Shown in pieces: positions 40,858-49,447 of a stretch of 64,000 nucleotides of DNA. Location of the stretch: NCBI RefSeq assembly GCF_003234265.2, contig NZ_CP126256.1:1116001-1180000 (forward strand), in the 5' to 3' direction. The translations under genes and the position numbers were made by a program. The notes beneath the pieces were generated by a model. It ran no database searches, was not told the DNA's origin, and saw only the letters and a list, made by a program, of their open reading frames with translations. Source of the stretch: Curtobacterium sp. MCSS17_015. Lineage in GTDB: Bacteria > Actinomycetota > Actinomycetes > Actinomycetales > Microbacteriaceae. How positions within the stretch are numbered: position 1 is the first letter of the stretch; the number at the start of each line of letters is the position of its first letter.

Positions 40858-43305
40858 TCAGCCCTCGAGCTCGGCGCGGAGGTACGGCGCCGTGCGGCTC
40901 GAGGGGGAAGCAGCGACCTCGGCCGGTGTGCCCGCCGCGACGATCTGGCCGCCCGCATCGCCGCCGGACGGACCCATGTCGATGACGTGGTCAGCTGCCG
41001 CCACGACGGACATCGCGTGCTCGACCACGACGACCGTGTTGCCCGCGTCCGTCAAGCGAGACAGCTGCTCGGTCAGGCGCTCGACGTCGGCGGGGTGCAG
41101 GCCAGTGGTGGGTTCGTCGAGCAGGTACAGCGTGTGGCCGGAGCGGGCGCGCTGGAGTTCGGTGGCGAGCTTGATGCGCTGGGCCTCTCCGCCCGACAGC
41201 TCCGGCGCGGGCTGACCCAGCCGCAGGTAGCCGAGACCGACCTGACGGAGGGCATCGAGGGCGCGGGCAGCGGCGGGGAGGTCGGCGAGGGACTCAGCGG
41301 CATCGTCGACCGTCATGCCGAGCACCTCGGCGATGGTCGATCCGTTCCAGCGGACCTCGAGCGTCTCGTCGTTGTACCGGGAGCCGTGGCACTCCGGGCA
41401 CGGCGCCCAACTGCCCGGCAGGAACAGCAGCTCGACCGACACCGAGCCCTCGCCCTGGCACACCTCGCACCGGCCGCCGACGACGTTGAACGAGAACCGG
41501 CCGGCCGTCCACCCACGGGCCTTCGCGTCGTCGGTCGCGGCGAACGCGGCACGGACCGCGTCGAACAGGCCCGTGTAGGTGGCGAGGTTCGAGCGGGGCG
41601 TGCGGCCGATCGGCTTCTGATCGACCTCGACGACGCGGCTGACCTGTGGGTGCTCGGCGGCCCGGTCGGCGAGGACGCCTCCGACCAGTGACGACTTGCC
41701 GGAGCCGGACACTCCCGTGACCGCGGTGAGGACGCCGAGCGGGACGTCGACGTCGAGGTCCCGGAGGTTGTGCTGCGTGACGCCGCGCAGTTCCAGGGTG
41801 CCGATCCGTTGTCGAGGAGGGCGGGCCTCCAGGCCGGAGGCACGTGGCTGCAGGAAGCGGCGAGTGACGGACGCCTCGACGTCGGCGAGCCCCTCGACGG
41901 GGCCGCTGTAGAGGACGGTGCCGCCGGCGGAGCCGGCTCCGGGGCCGACGTCGACGACCCAGTCGGCCTGGCGGACGATGCGCATGTCGTGCTCGACGAC
42001 GAAGACGCTGTTGCCGCTGGCGCGGAGGTCCTCGAGGACCTGGACGAGCGGCTCGGCGTCGGCCGGGTGGAGGCCGGCACTCGGCTCGTCGAGCACGTAG
42101 ACGACACCGAACAGACCGCTGCGGAGCTGCGTGGCGATGCGGAGGCGCTGCATCTCGCCGGGGGAGAGTGTCGGGGTTGCGCGGTCGAGGCTGAGGTACC
42201 CGAGACCGAGGCCGGTGAGGACCTCGACCCGGCCGAGGAGGTCGCGGGCGATGGCGACGGCGACCTCGGTGCGCTCGCCTGATGACGTCCGCGACGTGGC
42301 GGCAGCGGCGTCGGTCAGCTCGGCCGTCGGGCGGAGGACCTCGGCGACGCCCGAGAGCGGCAGGGCGTTCAGCTCGGCGATGGTCCTGCCGCCGAACGTC
42401 ACCGCGAGCGCTGCCCGCGTCAGCCCGGAGCCGCCGCACAGTGCACACGGGCCGGACTCGACGAACTGCAGGACCTTGTTCCGCTGGGTCTCGCTCTGCG
42501 AGTCGGCGAGCGTGTGCATGACGAACTGGCGGGCGCTCCAGAACCGCCCCTTGTAGGGCTTGGCGACGCGGTCACGCTTCGGGTTGACCTCGACCACGGG
42601 CTGCTCCTCGGTGAAGAGGAGCCAGTCGCGGTCCTCCTGCGGGAGGTCCCGCCAGGGGCGCTCGATGTCGTAGCCGAGGACGGCCGTCACGTCGCGGAGG
42701 TTCTTGCCCTGCCAAGCACCGGGCCACGCCGTGATCGCACCGTCGCGGATGCTCAGCGACGGATCGCGGACGGCGGATGCCTCGGTCACCTCGTGGGCGA
42801 CGCCGAGGCCGTGGCAGCGCGGGCAGGCGCCGGCGACCGTGTTCGGTGAGAACGAGTCCGAGTACAGCTGCTCGGCGCCCTCCAGGTACGTGCCGGCGCG
42901 GGAGTAGAGCATGCGCGTCGAGTTGCTCAGCGTCGTGAGCGTACCGACCGTCGAGCGGGAGCTCGGGGCACCGCGGCGCTGCTGCAGGGCCACCGCCGGC
43001 GGGAGGCCCGTGATCGAGTCGACGTGCGGGGTGGAGCCCTGCGCGATGAGGCGGCGGGCGTAGGGGGCGACGGACTCGAGGAAGCGGCGCTGAGCTTCGG
43101 CGAACACCGTGCCGAACGCGAGACTCGACTTGCCGGAGCCGGAGATGCCCGTGAAGGCGACGATGCGGTCACGGGGGATGTCGACGTCGACGTCGCGGAG
43201 GTTGTTCTCGCGGGCGCCGCGGACGCGGATGAAGCCGTCGGGGGCCGGGGTCGCGATGGTGTCCCGCTCGCTGGTCGGATCCGTTGTGGTTCGTGGTGCG
43301 GGCAT
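40858..43305 (-). CDS. UvrA2-type ABC ATPase (excinuclease subunit-like)
   Basis: 815 residues, shorter than UvrA (about 950), with two ABC modules. Module one: GISGSGKSSLAFGTVFAE, zinc pair CPRCHGLG and CALCGGSG, signature LSPGEMQRLRIATQLRSG, VYVLDEPSAGLHP. Module two: GVSGSGKSSLVGGVL, CEVCQGEGSVSVELLFLPGS with CPECHGSRYN, signature LSGGEAQRIKLATEL, YLLDEPTTGLHPAD. The UvrB-binding insertion is reduced or absent, the hallmark of UvrA2/DrrC-like proteins, which are linked to resistance to DNA-damaging drugs and tend to lie in accessory regions. Its DNA-repair role with UvrBC is not assured. A -10 box TACGCT lies seven bases before its ATG. Confidence 0.9.
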   Translation of the reverse strand: MPAPRTTTDPTSERDTIATPAPDGFIRVRGARENNLRDVDVDIPRDRIVAFTGISGSGKSSLAFGTVFAEAQRRFLESVAPYARRLIAQGSTPHVDSITGLPPAVALQQRRGAPSSRSTVGTLTTLSNSTRMLYSRAGTYLEGAEQLYSDSFSPNTVAGACPRCHGLGVAHEVTEASAVRDPSLSIRDGAITAWPGAWQGKNLRDVTAVLGYDIERPWRDLPQEDRDWLLFTEEQPVVEVNPKRDRVAKPYKGRFWSARQFVMHTLADSQSETQRNKVLQFVESGPCALCGGSGLTRAALAVTFGGRTIAELNALPLSGVAEVLRPTAELTDAAAATSRTSSGERTEVAVAIARDLLGRVEVLTGLGLGYLSLDRATPTLSPGEMQRLRIATQLRSGLFGVVYVLDEPSAGLHPADAEPLVQVLEDLRASGNSVFVVEHDMRIVRQADWVVDVGPGAGSAGGTVLYSGPVEGLADVEASVTRRFLQPRASGLEARPPRQRIGTLELRGVTQHNLRDLDVDVPLGVLTAVTGVSGSGKSSLVGGVLADRAAEHPQVSRVVEVDQKPIGRTPRSNLATYTGLFDAVRAAFAATDDAKARGWTAGRFSFNVVGGRCEVCQGEGSVSVELLFLPGSWAPCPECHGSRYNDETLEVRWNGSTIAEVLGMTVDDAAESLADLPAAARALDALRQVGLGYLRLGQPAPELSGGEAQRIKLATELQRARSGHTLYLLDEPTTGLHPADVERLTEQLSRLTDAGNTVVVVEHAMSVVAAADHVIDMGPSGGDAGGQIVAAGTPAEVAASPSSRTAPYLRAELEG

Positions 43306-43312
43306 TCGTTCG

Positions 43313-43318
43313 AGCGTA
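43313..43318 (-). promoter_or_regulatory. Putative -10 box (TACGCT) of uvrA2-like gene
   Basis: Minus-strand TACGCT ends seven bases before the ATG at 43305, leaderless spacing. Confidence 0.45.
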
Positions 43319-43399
43319 CGCGGACCGGCTGCGGTGTGCCGGGCCGCCCTCGGCTCCGGCAGCTACGGATCCGGTGTTGATGTCTGATGTTTCAGCCGG

Positions 43400-43405
43400 T
43401 AGGTT
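43400..43405 (+). promoter_or_regulatory. Putative -10 box (TAGGTT) of the bacteriocin operon
   Basis: TAGGTT lies 37 bases before the bacteriocin ATG at 43443, leaving a leader that contains the Shine-Dalgarno GAGGGGAA. Confidence 0.45.
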
Positions 43406-43442
43406 CGTCTCCCGAACCGTCCACACCACGAGGGGAACGACC

Positions 43443-43808
43443 ATGAAGAGGACCACCACGACGATCGCCGGACTCGGAGCAGCCGTGCTCGTCGCGGCGC
43501 TGACGTGCGGGACCGCGTCTGCGGCGCCGAACACGCCGGCGGTGACGACGACGAGTGGAAGCGCGTCGGCCGACGCCACGCGGGAAACCCGTGGCGGTAC
43601 GCACGTGGTCGGCGGTGGGATCTGGACGTACGGGGTCGGCGCGGGAGCGGTCACGTCGGTGTACGACAACCACCGGTTCGTCCACAGCACGGCGGTGAAG
43701 TCGTCCGGAGTGACCAAGTCGTCCGGCCGGGTGGCCAAGGGGAAGCTGGCCGTCGCGAGCCGTCCTTCCGCTCGTAGCGGGAACCAGGCGTTCTGGAACA
43801 TCTACTGA
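43443..43808 (+). CDS. Lactococcin 972-family bacteriocin precursor
   Basis: 121 residues. A Sec-type signal peptide (TTIAGLGAAVLVAALTCG) with cleavage likely after ASA near residue 27, then a Ser/Thr-rich pro-region, then the lactococcin-972 core from about residue 54: HVVGGGIWTYGVGAG, SVYDNHRFVHSTAVKS and SGNQAFWNIY at the extreme C-terminus. Lactococcin 972 binds lipid II and blocks septum formation in related Gram-positives. The ATG has AGGGGA upstream. The mature peptide is a secreted, non-lantibiotic type with no modification genes nearby. The following genes are the expected immunity/transport partners. Confidence 0.88.
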   Translation: MKRTTTTIAGLGAAVLVAALTCGTASAAPNTPAVTTTSGSASADATRETRGGTHVVGGGIWTYGVGAGAVTSVYDNHRFVHSTAVKSSGVTKSSGRVAKGKLAVASRPSARSGNQAFWNIY

Positions 43809-43840
43809 TCCGGGGCTTCGCGGCTGCCACCGTCACCGCG

Positions 43841-45703
43841 GTGGCAGCCGTCGCACTGTTCGCGGCCGGCCTGGTCGTCCTCGCCGTCGGGAGCGTGGAA
43901 GCCCTCGGGTCTGTGTCCGCTCGCTCCACGATCGACCTGATCGACCTGCCGCTCGGACCGTCGAAGCGCGAACACGTCGAGATGCTCGAGCAGATCGCAG
44001 CCGATGCTGACGTGTCCCTCGTCCTCCTCACACCGGAGCGGTCGGGCGCGCCGAACGAACTCGACGCGTACGTGCTCCATGGAGGACTGCCCCGACCGGT
44101 GTTCTGGGGCGAGATCACGGAGCGACCCGCGAGCGCGATCGACGATGCGGTCATCGCGTGGACCTACGCCGTCGACGGCGAACCGACCGACGTCGCACGG
44201 TTCTTCGAAGACCTGCACGACCGAGGGTTCGCCTTCGTCGACTCGACTCCGCAGGCGGTCCCGACGCTGGTCGACGTCTTCAGGACACCCGGCGTCGCCA
44301 TCGTCGGTGTCGCCGTGGCGGTCGGTGTGGTGGTCGCGCTCGTCGCTGACTCGCACCGGCGCGCCTCACGCCAGCGGGTCCGCCGCCTCGCCGGTCGGAC
44401 GTCGCGGCGGATCGCGGTGTGCGAGCTGGTCGACCTCATGGTGCTCATCGCGGCCGTGTTCGGCACGGTCTTCGGGGCGCTGAGCCTGTTCCTCGTCGTG
44501 CGGAGTGCCGGTCATGCCGTGTGGGTCTTCTCCGCGCTGTCCGCCGCACTCGTGGTCCCCGCGGCCGTGTCGCTGGTGGCCGCGTTGCACGTCGTGCTCG
44601 CGATGGTCAGTGGGTACCGACTGGACGGCGTCGATGCAGGACGCTGGCGCGCCGTCGTCGTCGGGGTGTCCGGCGTGGTCCTCGTGGCGCTCATCGCCGC
44701 AGGGGCGTCGGGCGCCGTCGTCGAGAACAGCAGGGCCCGACAGCTGGAGCGGTCGCTCAGCGCCGAAGCCGAGCACGGTGACGACGTCGTGTTGGGCGTG
44801 GGCTTCAGCGACGAGGAGCAAGAAGACCTGCTCGGAGACATCGGTCGTCGGGCGCTCGTCAGCGGCACCGCACGGATGGCGATGACGAACGCGATCCCGG
44901 AGGCGCTCCTCGTCATCGGTGACGGCACCCCGGGCGTCGCCAGCGACGTCGTGCACCGGGACGGCGTCACCGTCCTCATTCCGCACGCTCTCGCAGGGCG
45001 GGCTCGTGCCGTCGAGGACACGGTGCTCGACGGCATCGCGGAAGGATGGGAAGTGGACGACAGCGACCCGCCGCGCCGGCCACGTGTCCGCTCCGAGATC
45101 GTCCCGAGCACGGATGCCATCGTGCACGCGGCGGGTCGATGGGTCGAACTCGGGTTCCCGGACAGCACTGGTCCGCTGGACACGGTGGTCGTGGTGGCAG
45201 GGGTCGAGGACATCGCTCCGAACCGCATCGCCACAGCGACCCGCAACGGCGAGGTCCGGTTCTCCGACCGAGCGGCCCTCGTCCGAGCGCTCCATCGGTC
45301 AGGCGTCTTCGACGTCGTGACACAGGTCAACCGTGTCGGCGCTGTGGTGGATCGACGCTTGGCGGAGGTGCGCGCCGAGCAGCTCGGCCTCGCAGGCGCG
45401 ACGATCGCAGCTGGGCTCGCGGCACTCTTCGTGGCGTCGAGCCTCGTGGCCGACCATCGGACCCGTCGTCGGGACGCCGCCGCGGTCCGTTCGCTGACAG
45501 GACGCCACCCCGCAGTGCACCACGTGCCGTTCGTGCTCGGCGCCGCAGGTGTGACCGGCGTGACCGTCTTCGCGACGCTCGGGGCGACGGGCCTGGTCGG
45601 AGCCGCGGTGGTCGTTCCCGCAGCCGGCGCCGTGTGCCTCGCCACACTCGTCCTCACGATCCAGATCGTCGTCGACCGTCTGCGCGGGAAGGACCAGCCA
45701 TGA
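43841..45703 (+). CDS. Bacteriocin-associated multi-pass membrane protein (DUF1430-like)
   Basis: At least 620 residues. A single N-terminal helix (VALFAAGLVVLAVGSVEALG), an extracellular segment (about 130 residues), three central helices (VAIVGVAVAVGVVVALVA, LIAAVFGTVFGALSLFLVV, VFSALSAALVVPAAVSLVA), another helix VVVGVSGVVLVALIAAGAS, a second large extracellular domain, then three C-terminal helices. This topology matches the seven-helix protein found behind lactococcin-972 genes and thought to give immunity or export together with the ABC ATPase. The start is uncertain: the GTG at 43841 is used, but the frame reads IRGFAAATVTAV before it from a CTG at 43805 that overlaps the bacteriocin stop. 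Confidence 0.8.
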   Translation: MAAVALFAAGLVVLAVGSVEALGSVSARSTIDLIDLPLGPSKREHVEMLEQIAADADVSLVLLTPERSGAPNELDAYVLHGGLPRPVFWGEITERPASAIDDAVIAWTYAVDGEPTDVARFFEDLHDRGFAFVDSTPQAVPTLVDVFRTPGVAIVGVAVAVGVVVALVADSHRRASRQRVRRLAGRTSRRIAVCELVDLMVLIAAVFGTVFGALSLFLVVRSAGHAVWVFSALSAALVVPAAVSLVAALHVVLAMVSGYRLDGVDAGRWRAVVVGVSGVVLVALIAAGASGAVVENSRARQLERSLSAEAEHGDDVVLGVGFSDEEQEDLLGDIGRRALVSGTARMAMTNAIPEALLVIGDGTPGVASDVVHRDGVTVLIPHALAGRARAVEDTVLDGIAEGWEVDDSDPPRRPRVRSEIVPSTDAIVHAAGRWVELGFPDSTGPLDTVVVVAGVEDIAPNRIATATRNGEVRFSDRAALVRALHRSGVFDVVTQVNRVGAVVDRRLAEVRAEQLGLAGATIAAGLAALFVASSLVADHRTRRRDAAAVRSLTGRHPAVHHVPFVLGAAGVTGVTVFATLGATGLVGAAVVVPAAGAVCLATLVLTIQIVVDRLRGKDQP

Positions 45704-46365
45704 CCAACCGGCGACCGCTCTTGACTGCATCGAACCTCGGGTACGACCTGGGGACGAGGACGCTCTGGGACGGCCTCGACCTGGTCGTCACGCCCGGAGA
45801 CGTCATCGCGATCGGTGGTCCGTCCGGGGCTGGGAAGAGCACACTGCTCCGGTGCCTGGGCGGGCTCGATCGACCGCACCGCGGCATGGTCCGCATCGGT
45901 GATGTCGAGCTCCACCAGTCATCCGCCCGGGTCCGGCGCCGCCTCCGACGTGAGGTGCTCGGCTTCGTCATGCAGGACCATGCGGTCGTCCCCGACTGGA
46001 CTGTCGGGCAGAACCTCCGGGTCGTCCGTCCGGCTGGCGTCCCGCGGGCCGTGCTCGAGGCGAGGGTGCAGGACGCCCTGGTCGTGGTCGGCCTGGGCGG
46101 TCGGTCTCGTGCGCGGGTCGGCCGACTCAGTGGTGGCGAACAGCAGCGGGTCGCCGTCGCCAGGGTCCTCGTGCAACGGCCCCGCGTGGTCCTGGCGGAC
46201 GAGCCGACAGCGTCCCTCGACGAGGGCAGCGCCGAGCGCGTCCGCCTCGGGCTCGACGTACTCCGCACCGCGGGCAGCGCGATCTTGGTCGCGACGCACG
46301 ATCCGGCGCTCGTCGCGTGGGCGGGCGAGTCATTGCATGTCGGCGCGAGCACGGCCCCTCATTGA
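45700..46365 (+). CDS. Bacteriocin-locus ABC transporter ATPase
   Basis: 221 residues. Walker A GGPSGAGKST (39-48), Q-loop FVMQDHAVVPDWTV, signature LSGGEQQRVAVARVL, Walker B VVLADEPTASLD and the switch ATHDPALV. The sequence is of the LolD/MacB-like class that pairs with large membrane proteins, here the upstream seven-helix protein, whose stop it overlaps by four bases. Together they should protect the producer or export the bacteriocin. The C-terminus is short and ends at a region of hairpins. Confidence 0.88.
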   Translation: MTNRRPLLTASNLGYDLGTRTLWDGLDLVVTPGDVIAIGGPSGAGKSTLLRCLGGLDRPHRGMVRIGDVELHQSSARVRRRLRREVLGFVMQDHAVVPDWTVGQNLRVVRPAGVPRAVLEARVQDALVVVGLGGRSRARVGRLSGGEQQRVAVARVLVQRPRVVLADEPTASLDEGSAERVRLGLDVLRTAGSAILVATHDPALVAWAGESLHVGASTAPH

Positions 46366-46440
46366 CGGGGCGTCTGGACGACCGGCGGTTCGGAGCAGGC
46401 GATCGGCGGAGGACCGGTGGCCGCGTGCCGGTGACCGGGG

Positions 46441-46526
46441 GACGGACAGGAGGCGGTGCGGGCCGGTACCGTGCCTCCCGTCGGACGGACAGGAGGCGGT
46501 GCGGGCCGGTGCCGTGCCTCCCGTCC
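46441..46526 (+). repeat. Two 43-bp tandem copies of a hairpin-forming element
   Basis: Copies at 46441-46483 and 46484-46526 are nearly identical (one A/G change in GGCCGGTACCGTG). Each can fold GGAGGC onto GCCTCC. They follow the bacteriocin operon and share the GGGAGGC/GCCTCCC core with the palindromes at 24521 and 40177. A third related GCGCCTCCCG stretch is near 46566. Terminator function is likely. Confidence 0.7.
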
Positions 46527-46611
46527 GGCGGGTGCGGACGGGAGGGGCGTGGCGGTCGGGTGCCGCGCCTCCCGGGCCGTCGGTACGGTGGACGCGGGGA
46601 ACGGGGGACGG

Positions 46612-47445
46612 ATGATGGACGACATCGCGTGGTCGCCGCCGAGGCGGCGGAACGGAATCTGGTGGATCGTGGCGAGCGGACTACTGCTGCCGGCCGGGTG
46701 GATCGCCTGGCTGCTCGTCGCGCTCGCTGGCTACAACGGCGCTGGGAACTCGACCCACTCACTGGCAACGCAGACGACAAGGAGCATCGTCGTCACGGCC
46801 GTGTGTGCGGGGGTGCCGTTGACCGGAGTGGTCGTGCTGCTGGTGCAGCGACGACGGGACCGGTCGGTGACGCTGGTCGGGCCGGTGGCGTGCACGGTGT
46901 TCGCGGTCCTCGCGGCCGGGAGCCTCGGCTACCCGACGGTGGGGGTCGCGGAGACCTTGGCTGCGGATGCGGATCGCCGGGCGCAGCCGCTCACCGAGCT
47001 CGAGACGAGCAGGACGCAGACGGAGGCAGAGCACGACCTCGCGGGCGTCGGAGAGCGTGCCGTGCGCGCACTGAGTGAAGACCTGCGCGCCGGCGAGGTC
47101 GGGCGGTACACGCGCCAGTGCCCGTTGTCGAACCTGCAGCAGGGCACGGAGTACACGTGGGAGTGGTCCGCATCGTCAGTGCCGGACGGTGACCCGCGCT
47201 CCGACGCGGAGCGGAAGGCAGACGAACTGCCGGCGGCCGAGGTCGAGCGGCGGATCGCTCCCGTCCGCGAGGTCTTCCGCGACGCCGGACTCCGCGAGGT
47301 CGACCCGTACGGCTGGGACGTCCGCGCGATCGGTGACGACTGGCTGCGCGAGGCGTACGCGGGTGTGACCGAGGTGTCGGGCGACGTGTCCATCGAGACG
47401 ACGTGCCTTGCCGGAGGGCCTGGCGATGGGTACGACGATGAGTGA
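46612..47445 (+). CDS. Two-helix membrane protein, function unknown
   Basis: 277 residues. Hydrophobic helices at about residues 16-38 (IWWIVASGLLLPAGWIAWLL), 60-78 (SIVVTAVCAGVPLTGVVVLL) and 90-112 (GPVACTVFAVLAAGSLG). The rest is a polar extracytoplasmic domain rich in Glu/Arg with DLRAGEVGRYTRQCPLSN and ETTCLAGGPGDGYDDE; the two cysteines there could form a disulfide. No family is recognised. ATG at 46612 or 46615 (adjacent), with GGGGGACGG upstream. It overlaps the next gene by about 20 bases. Confidence 0.65.
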   Translation: MMDDIAWSPPRRRNGIWWIVASGLLLPAGWIAWLLVALAGYNGAGNSTHSLATQTTRSIVVTAVCAGVPLTGVVVLLVQRRRDRSVTLVGPVACTVFAVLAAGSLGYPTVGVAETLAADADRRAQPLTELETSRTQTEAEHDLAGVGERAVRALSEDLRAGEVGRYTRQCPLSNLQQGTEYTWEWSASSVPDGDPRSDAERKADELPAAEVERRIAPVREVFRDAGLREVDPYGWDVRAIGDDWLREAYAGVTEVSGDVSIETTCLAGGPGDGYDDE

Positions 47446-47743
47446 GAAGGACGAGATCGCTGTCCCGCGCCACCGAACGTCGTCCGGCGTGTGGGTCGCG
47501 CTCGCGGTGTCGACAGCGTGCACCGTGTACGAACTGCTCGCCGGCGCGCTCGTGGAGTGGACCGGGCTCGGCTTCGTGCCGCTGCTGTTCGTCCCGCCGC
47601 TGTACCTCTCGGCGATCCTGCTGCTCGTGTGGGTCGGGCAGCAGGGGGTCAGGGCAGCGAGGATCCTGGCGATCGTCGTGGGGATCGTGCTCGCGGTGTC
47701 GCTGCCGATCGCGGTGATCCTGGCGTTGGCGACGTGGGACTGA
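47426..47743 (+). CDS. Small three-helix membrane protein, function unknown
   Basis: 105 residues with three helices: GVWVALAVSTACTVYELLAGAL, FVPLLFVPPLYLSAILLLVW and ARILAIVVGIVLAVSLPIAV. The ATG at 47426 has GGAGGG seven bases upstream; an ATG at 47438 is a shorter alternative. The start lies inside the end of the preceding gene, so the two are coupled. No known family. Confidence 0.6.
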   Translation: MGTTMSEKDEIAVPRHRTSSGVWVALAVSTACTVYELLAGALVEWTGLGFVPLLFVPPLYLSAILLLVWVGQQGVRAARILAIVVGIVLAVSLPIAVILALATWD

Positions 47744-47756
47744 CCGCAGCGACGTG

Positions 47757-47957
47757 ATGCCCGGCCGGTACCGCCACTTCAAGGGCGGGGAGTACGAGGC
47801 CGTGCTCGTCGCGAAGGACGTGGAAACCGAGGAACCGATGGTCGTGTACCAGGCGCTGTACGGGGAGCGGGGGCATTGGGTGCGTTCCCTCGCGGACTTC
47901 ACGGCGCACGTGTCGCGTGACGGGTACGAGGGGCCGCGCTTCGTACCGATCGGATGA
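47757..47957 (+). CDS. DUF1653-family protein (copy 1)
   Basis: 66 residues: PGRYRHFKGGEYEAVLVAKD, then MVVYQALYGERGHWVRSL and FTAHVSRDGYEGPRFVPIG. This is the conserved DUF1653 module, a small beta-rich domain of unknown function often fused to or near hydrolases. A close paralogue lies at 60017-60235. ATG at 47757, overlapping a GTG three bases earlier. Confidence 0.8.
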   Translation: MPGRYRHFKGGEYEAVLVAKDVETEEPMVVYQALYGERGHWVRSLADFTAHVSRDGYEGPRFVPIG

Positions 47958-48160
47958 CGGTCAGCGGTGCGTTGCGGGCGGACCTCGATGGCGGAGGATG
48001 CCCCTCCGTGCTGGTCGGGGGCCTGGCGCCCGGTCCGGGACCATGGCTTGGGCCGAGGGCTCGGGCGGACGCCCCTCGAACAGGTGGTCGCCGCGGGTCA
48101 CCATCGCGGTGATGATGGGGCAGCGCCGCGCGGGACCGTGGCCCTGAGGAGGAGTGCACG

Positions 48161-49447
48161 ATGCACAACGGCTACGCGGTGATCGACCTCGAAACGACCG
48201 GACTCGCTCCGTCGTACGGGCACCGCATCATCGAGATCGGGATCGTCCATGTCACGCCGGACGGCGAGGTCGAGCAGACCTTCGAGACCGTCGTCAATCC
48301 GAACCGCGACCTCGGCCCCGTGCACATCCACCGCCTCCGTGGTGCCGACATGGCGGGCGCTCCGACCTTCGCGGACGTCGCCGGTGACCTGGCAGAGCGT
48401 CTGCAGGGTCGCGTCGTCGTCGCGCACAACGCCTCGTTCGAGGCGCGGTTCCTGCACGCCGAGTACGAACGGCTCGGACATCGCTCGCCCCTGAAGCAAG
48501 CGAGCAGTGCGCTCTGCACCATGCGGCTCGCGCAGGAGTTCCTCCCCGGGTCCGGCCGGAAGCTGGCTGACTGCTGCAGCGCCTACGACATCGAGCTCGT
48601 CGACGCCCACGAGGCGCTCGCCGACGCGCACGCCACCGCCCGCCTGCTCGGCGCCTACATCGGATCGTCACGGCGTGACCCGCGGTGGGCGACCTGGGGC
48701 ACCCTGGCCGGCGGGCAGCGCTGGCCCGGAGTCCCGCGGAGTGGCCGGGCGTGGACCGCGCGCAACCGCTCGACCGGAGCAGCGCCCCGGACCCGCGTCG
48801 ACGTGGCGACGGACCGACTGCCCGCCGTCGACGGCAGCGCGGAGGCCACGCTCTACGCGGCCGTCCTCGACCGGGCGGTGTCCGAGGACCTGCTCGCCGC
48901 GAGTGACGCCGATCAGCTCAGCGCGTACGCGACCGAGTTCGGGCTGGACGCGGGTGCCCGCGCGAACCTGCACCGGCGGTACTTCGGCGACCTGGTCGAA
49001 GCGGTCTGGGCAGACGGCGTCTTGACCATCCAGGACCACATCCAGCTCGAGCGGGTGGCGCGGCTGCTCGACGTGACCGACGACGAGCTCGAGCACGCGG
49101 TGCACAGCCGGCAGCCCGCCCGCATGGGTGCACGGTCGTACTCCGCCGCGCAGCAGCCGACGTCGACCGCGGCAGCTGCCGAGCCGTCGATCGACCTGGG
49201 CGAAGGCAGCATCGTCACCCTCACCGGCGAGATGCGTCGCAGTCGTCCCGAGATCGAGGCGGACCTCGCACGGCTCGGCATCAAGTCGGCGCCGAACGTC
49301 ACGAAGAAGACCGCGGTGCTCATCGCAGCGGACGTCGACAGCCTGTCCGGCAAGGCGCGGAAGGCGCGCCAGTACGGCATCCCCATCATCGAAGAGGACG
49401 TCCTGGAGGCGGCGCTCGCCGCCGCCGGTCAGGGCTCAGCCGGATAG
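48161..49447 (+). CDS. DEDDh 3'-5' exonuclease with BRCT domain
   Basis: 428 residues. N-terminal DNA polymerase III epsilon-like exonuclease: AVIDLETTGL (Asp9, Glu11), VVAHNASFEARFL and HEALADAHATARLL (His, Asp) give the DEDDh set. A linker follows (residues 170-345), then a C-terminal BRCT domain from about 348 (SIVTLTGEMRRSRPEIEADL, TAVLIAADVDSLSGKARKAR, IPIIEEDVLEAAL), as in NAD ligases. BRCT domains bind DNA ends or phosphoproteins, so this is a repair or processing nuclease rather than the replicative proofreader. The ATG at 48161 has AGGAGGAG upstream. Its end overlaps the convergent SNF2 gene by 19 bases. Confidence 0.85.
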   Translation: MHNGYAVIDLETTGLAPSYGHRIIEIGIVHVTPDGEVEQTFETVVNPNRDLGPVHIHRLRGADMAGAPTFADVAGDLAERLQGRVVVAHNASFEARFLHAEYERLGHRSPLKQASSALCTMRLAQEFLPGSGRKLADCCSAYDIELVDAHEALADAHATARLLGAYIGSSRRDPRWATWGTLAGGQRWPGVPRSGRAWTARNRSTGAAPRTRVDVATDRLPAVDGSAEATLYAAVLDRAVSEDLLAASDADQLSAYATEFGLDAGARANLHRRYFGDLVEAVWADGVLTIQDHIQLERVARLLDVTDDELEHAVHSRQPARMGARSYSAAQQPTSTAAAAEPSIDLGEGSIVTLTGEMRRSRPEIEADLARLGIKSAPNVTKKTAVLIAADVDSLSGKARKARQYGIPIIEEDVLEAALAAAGQGSAG

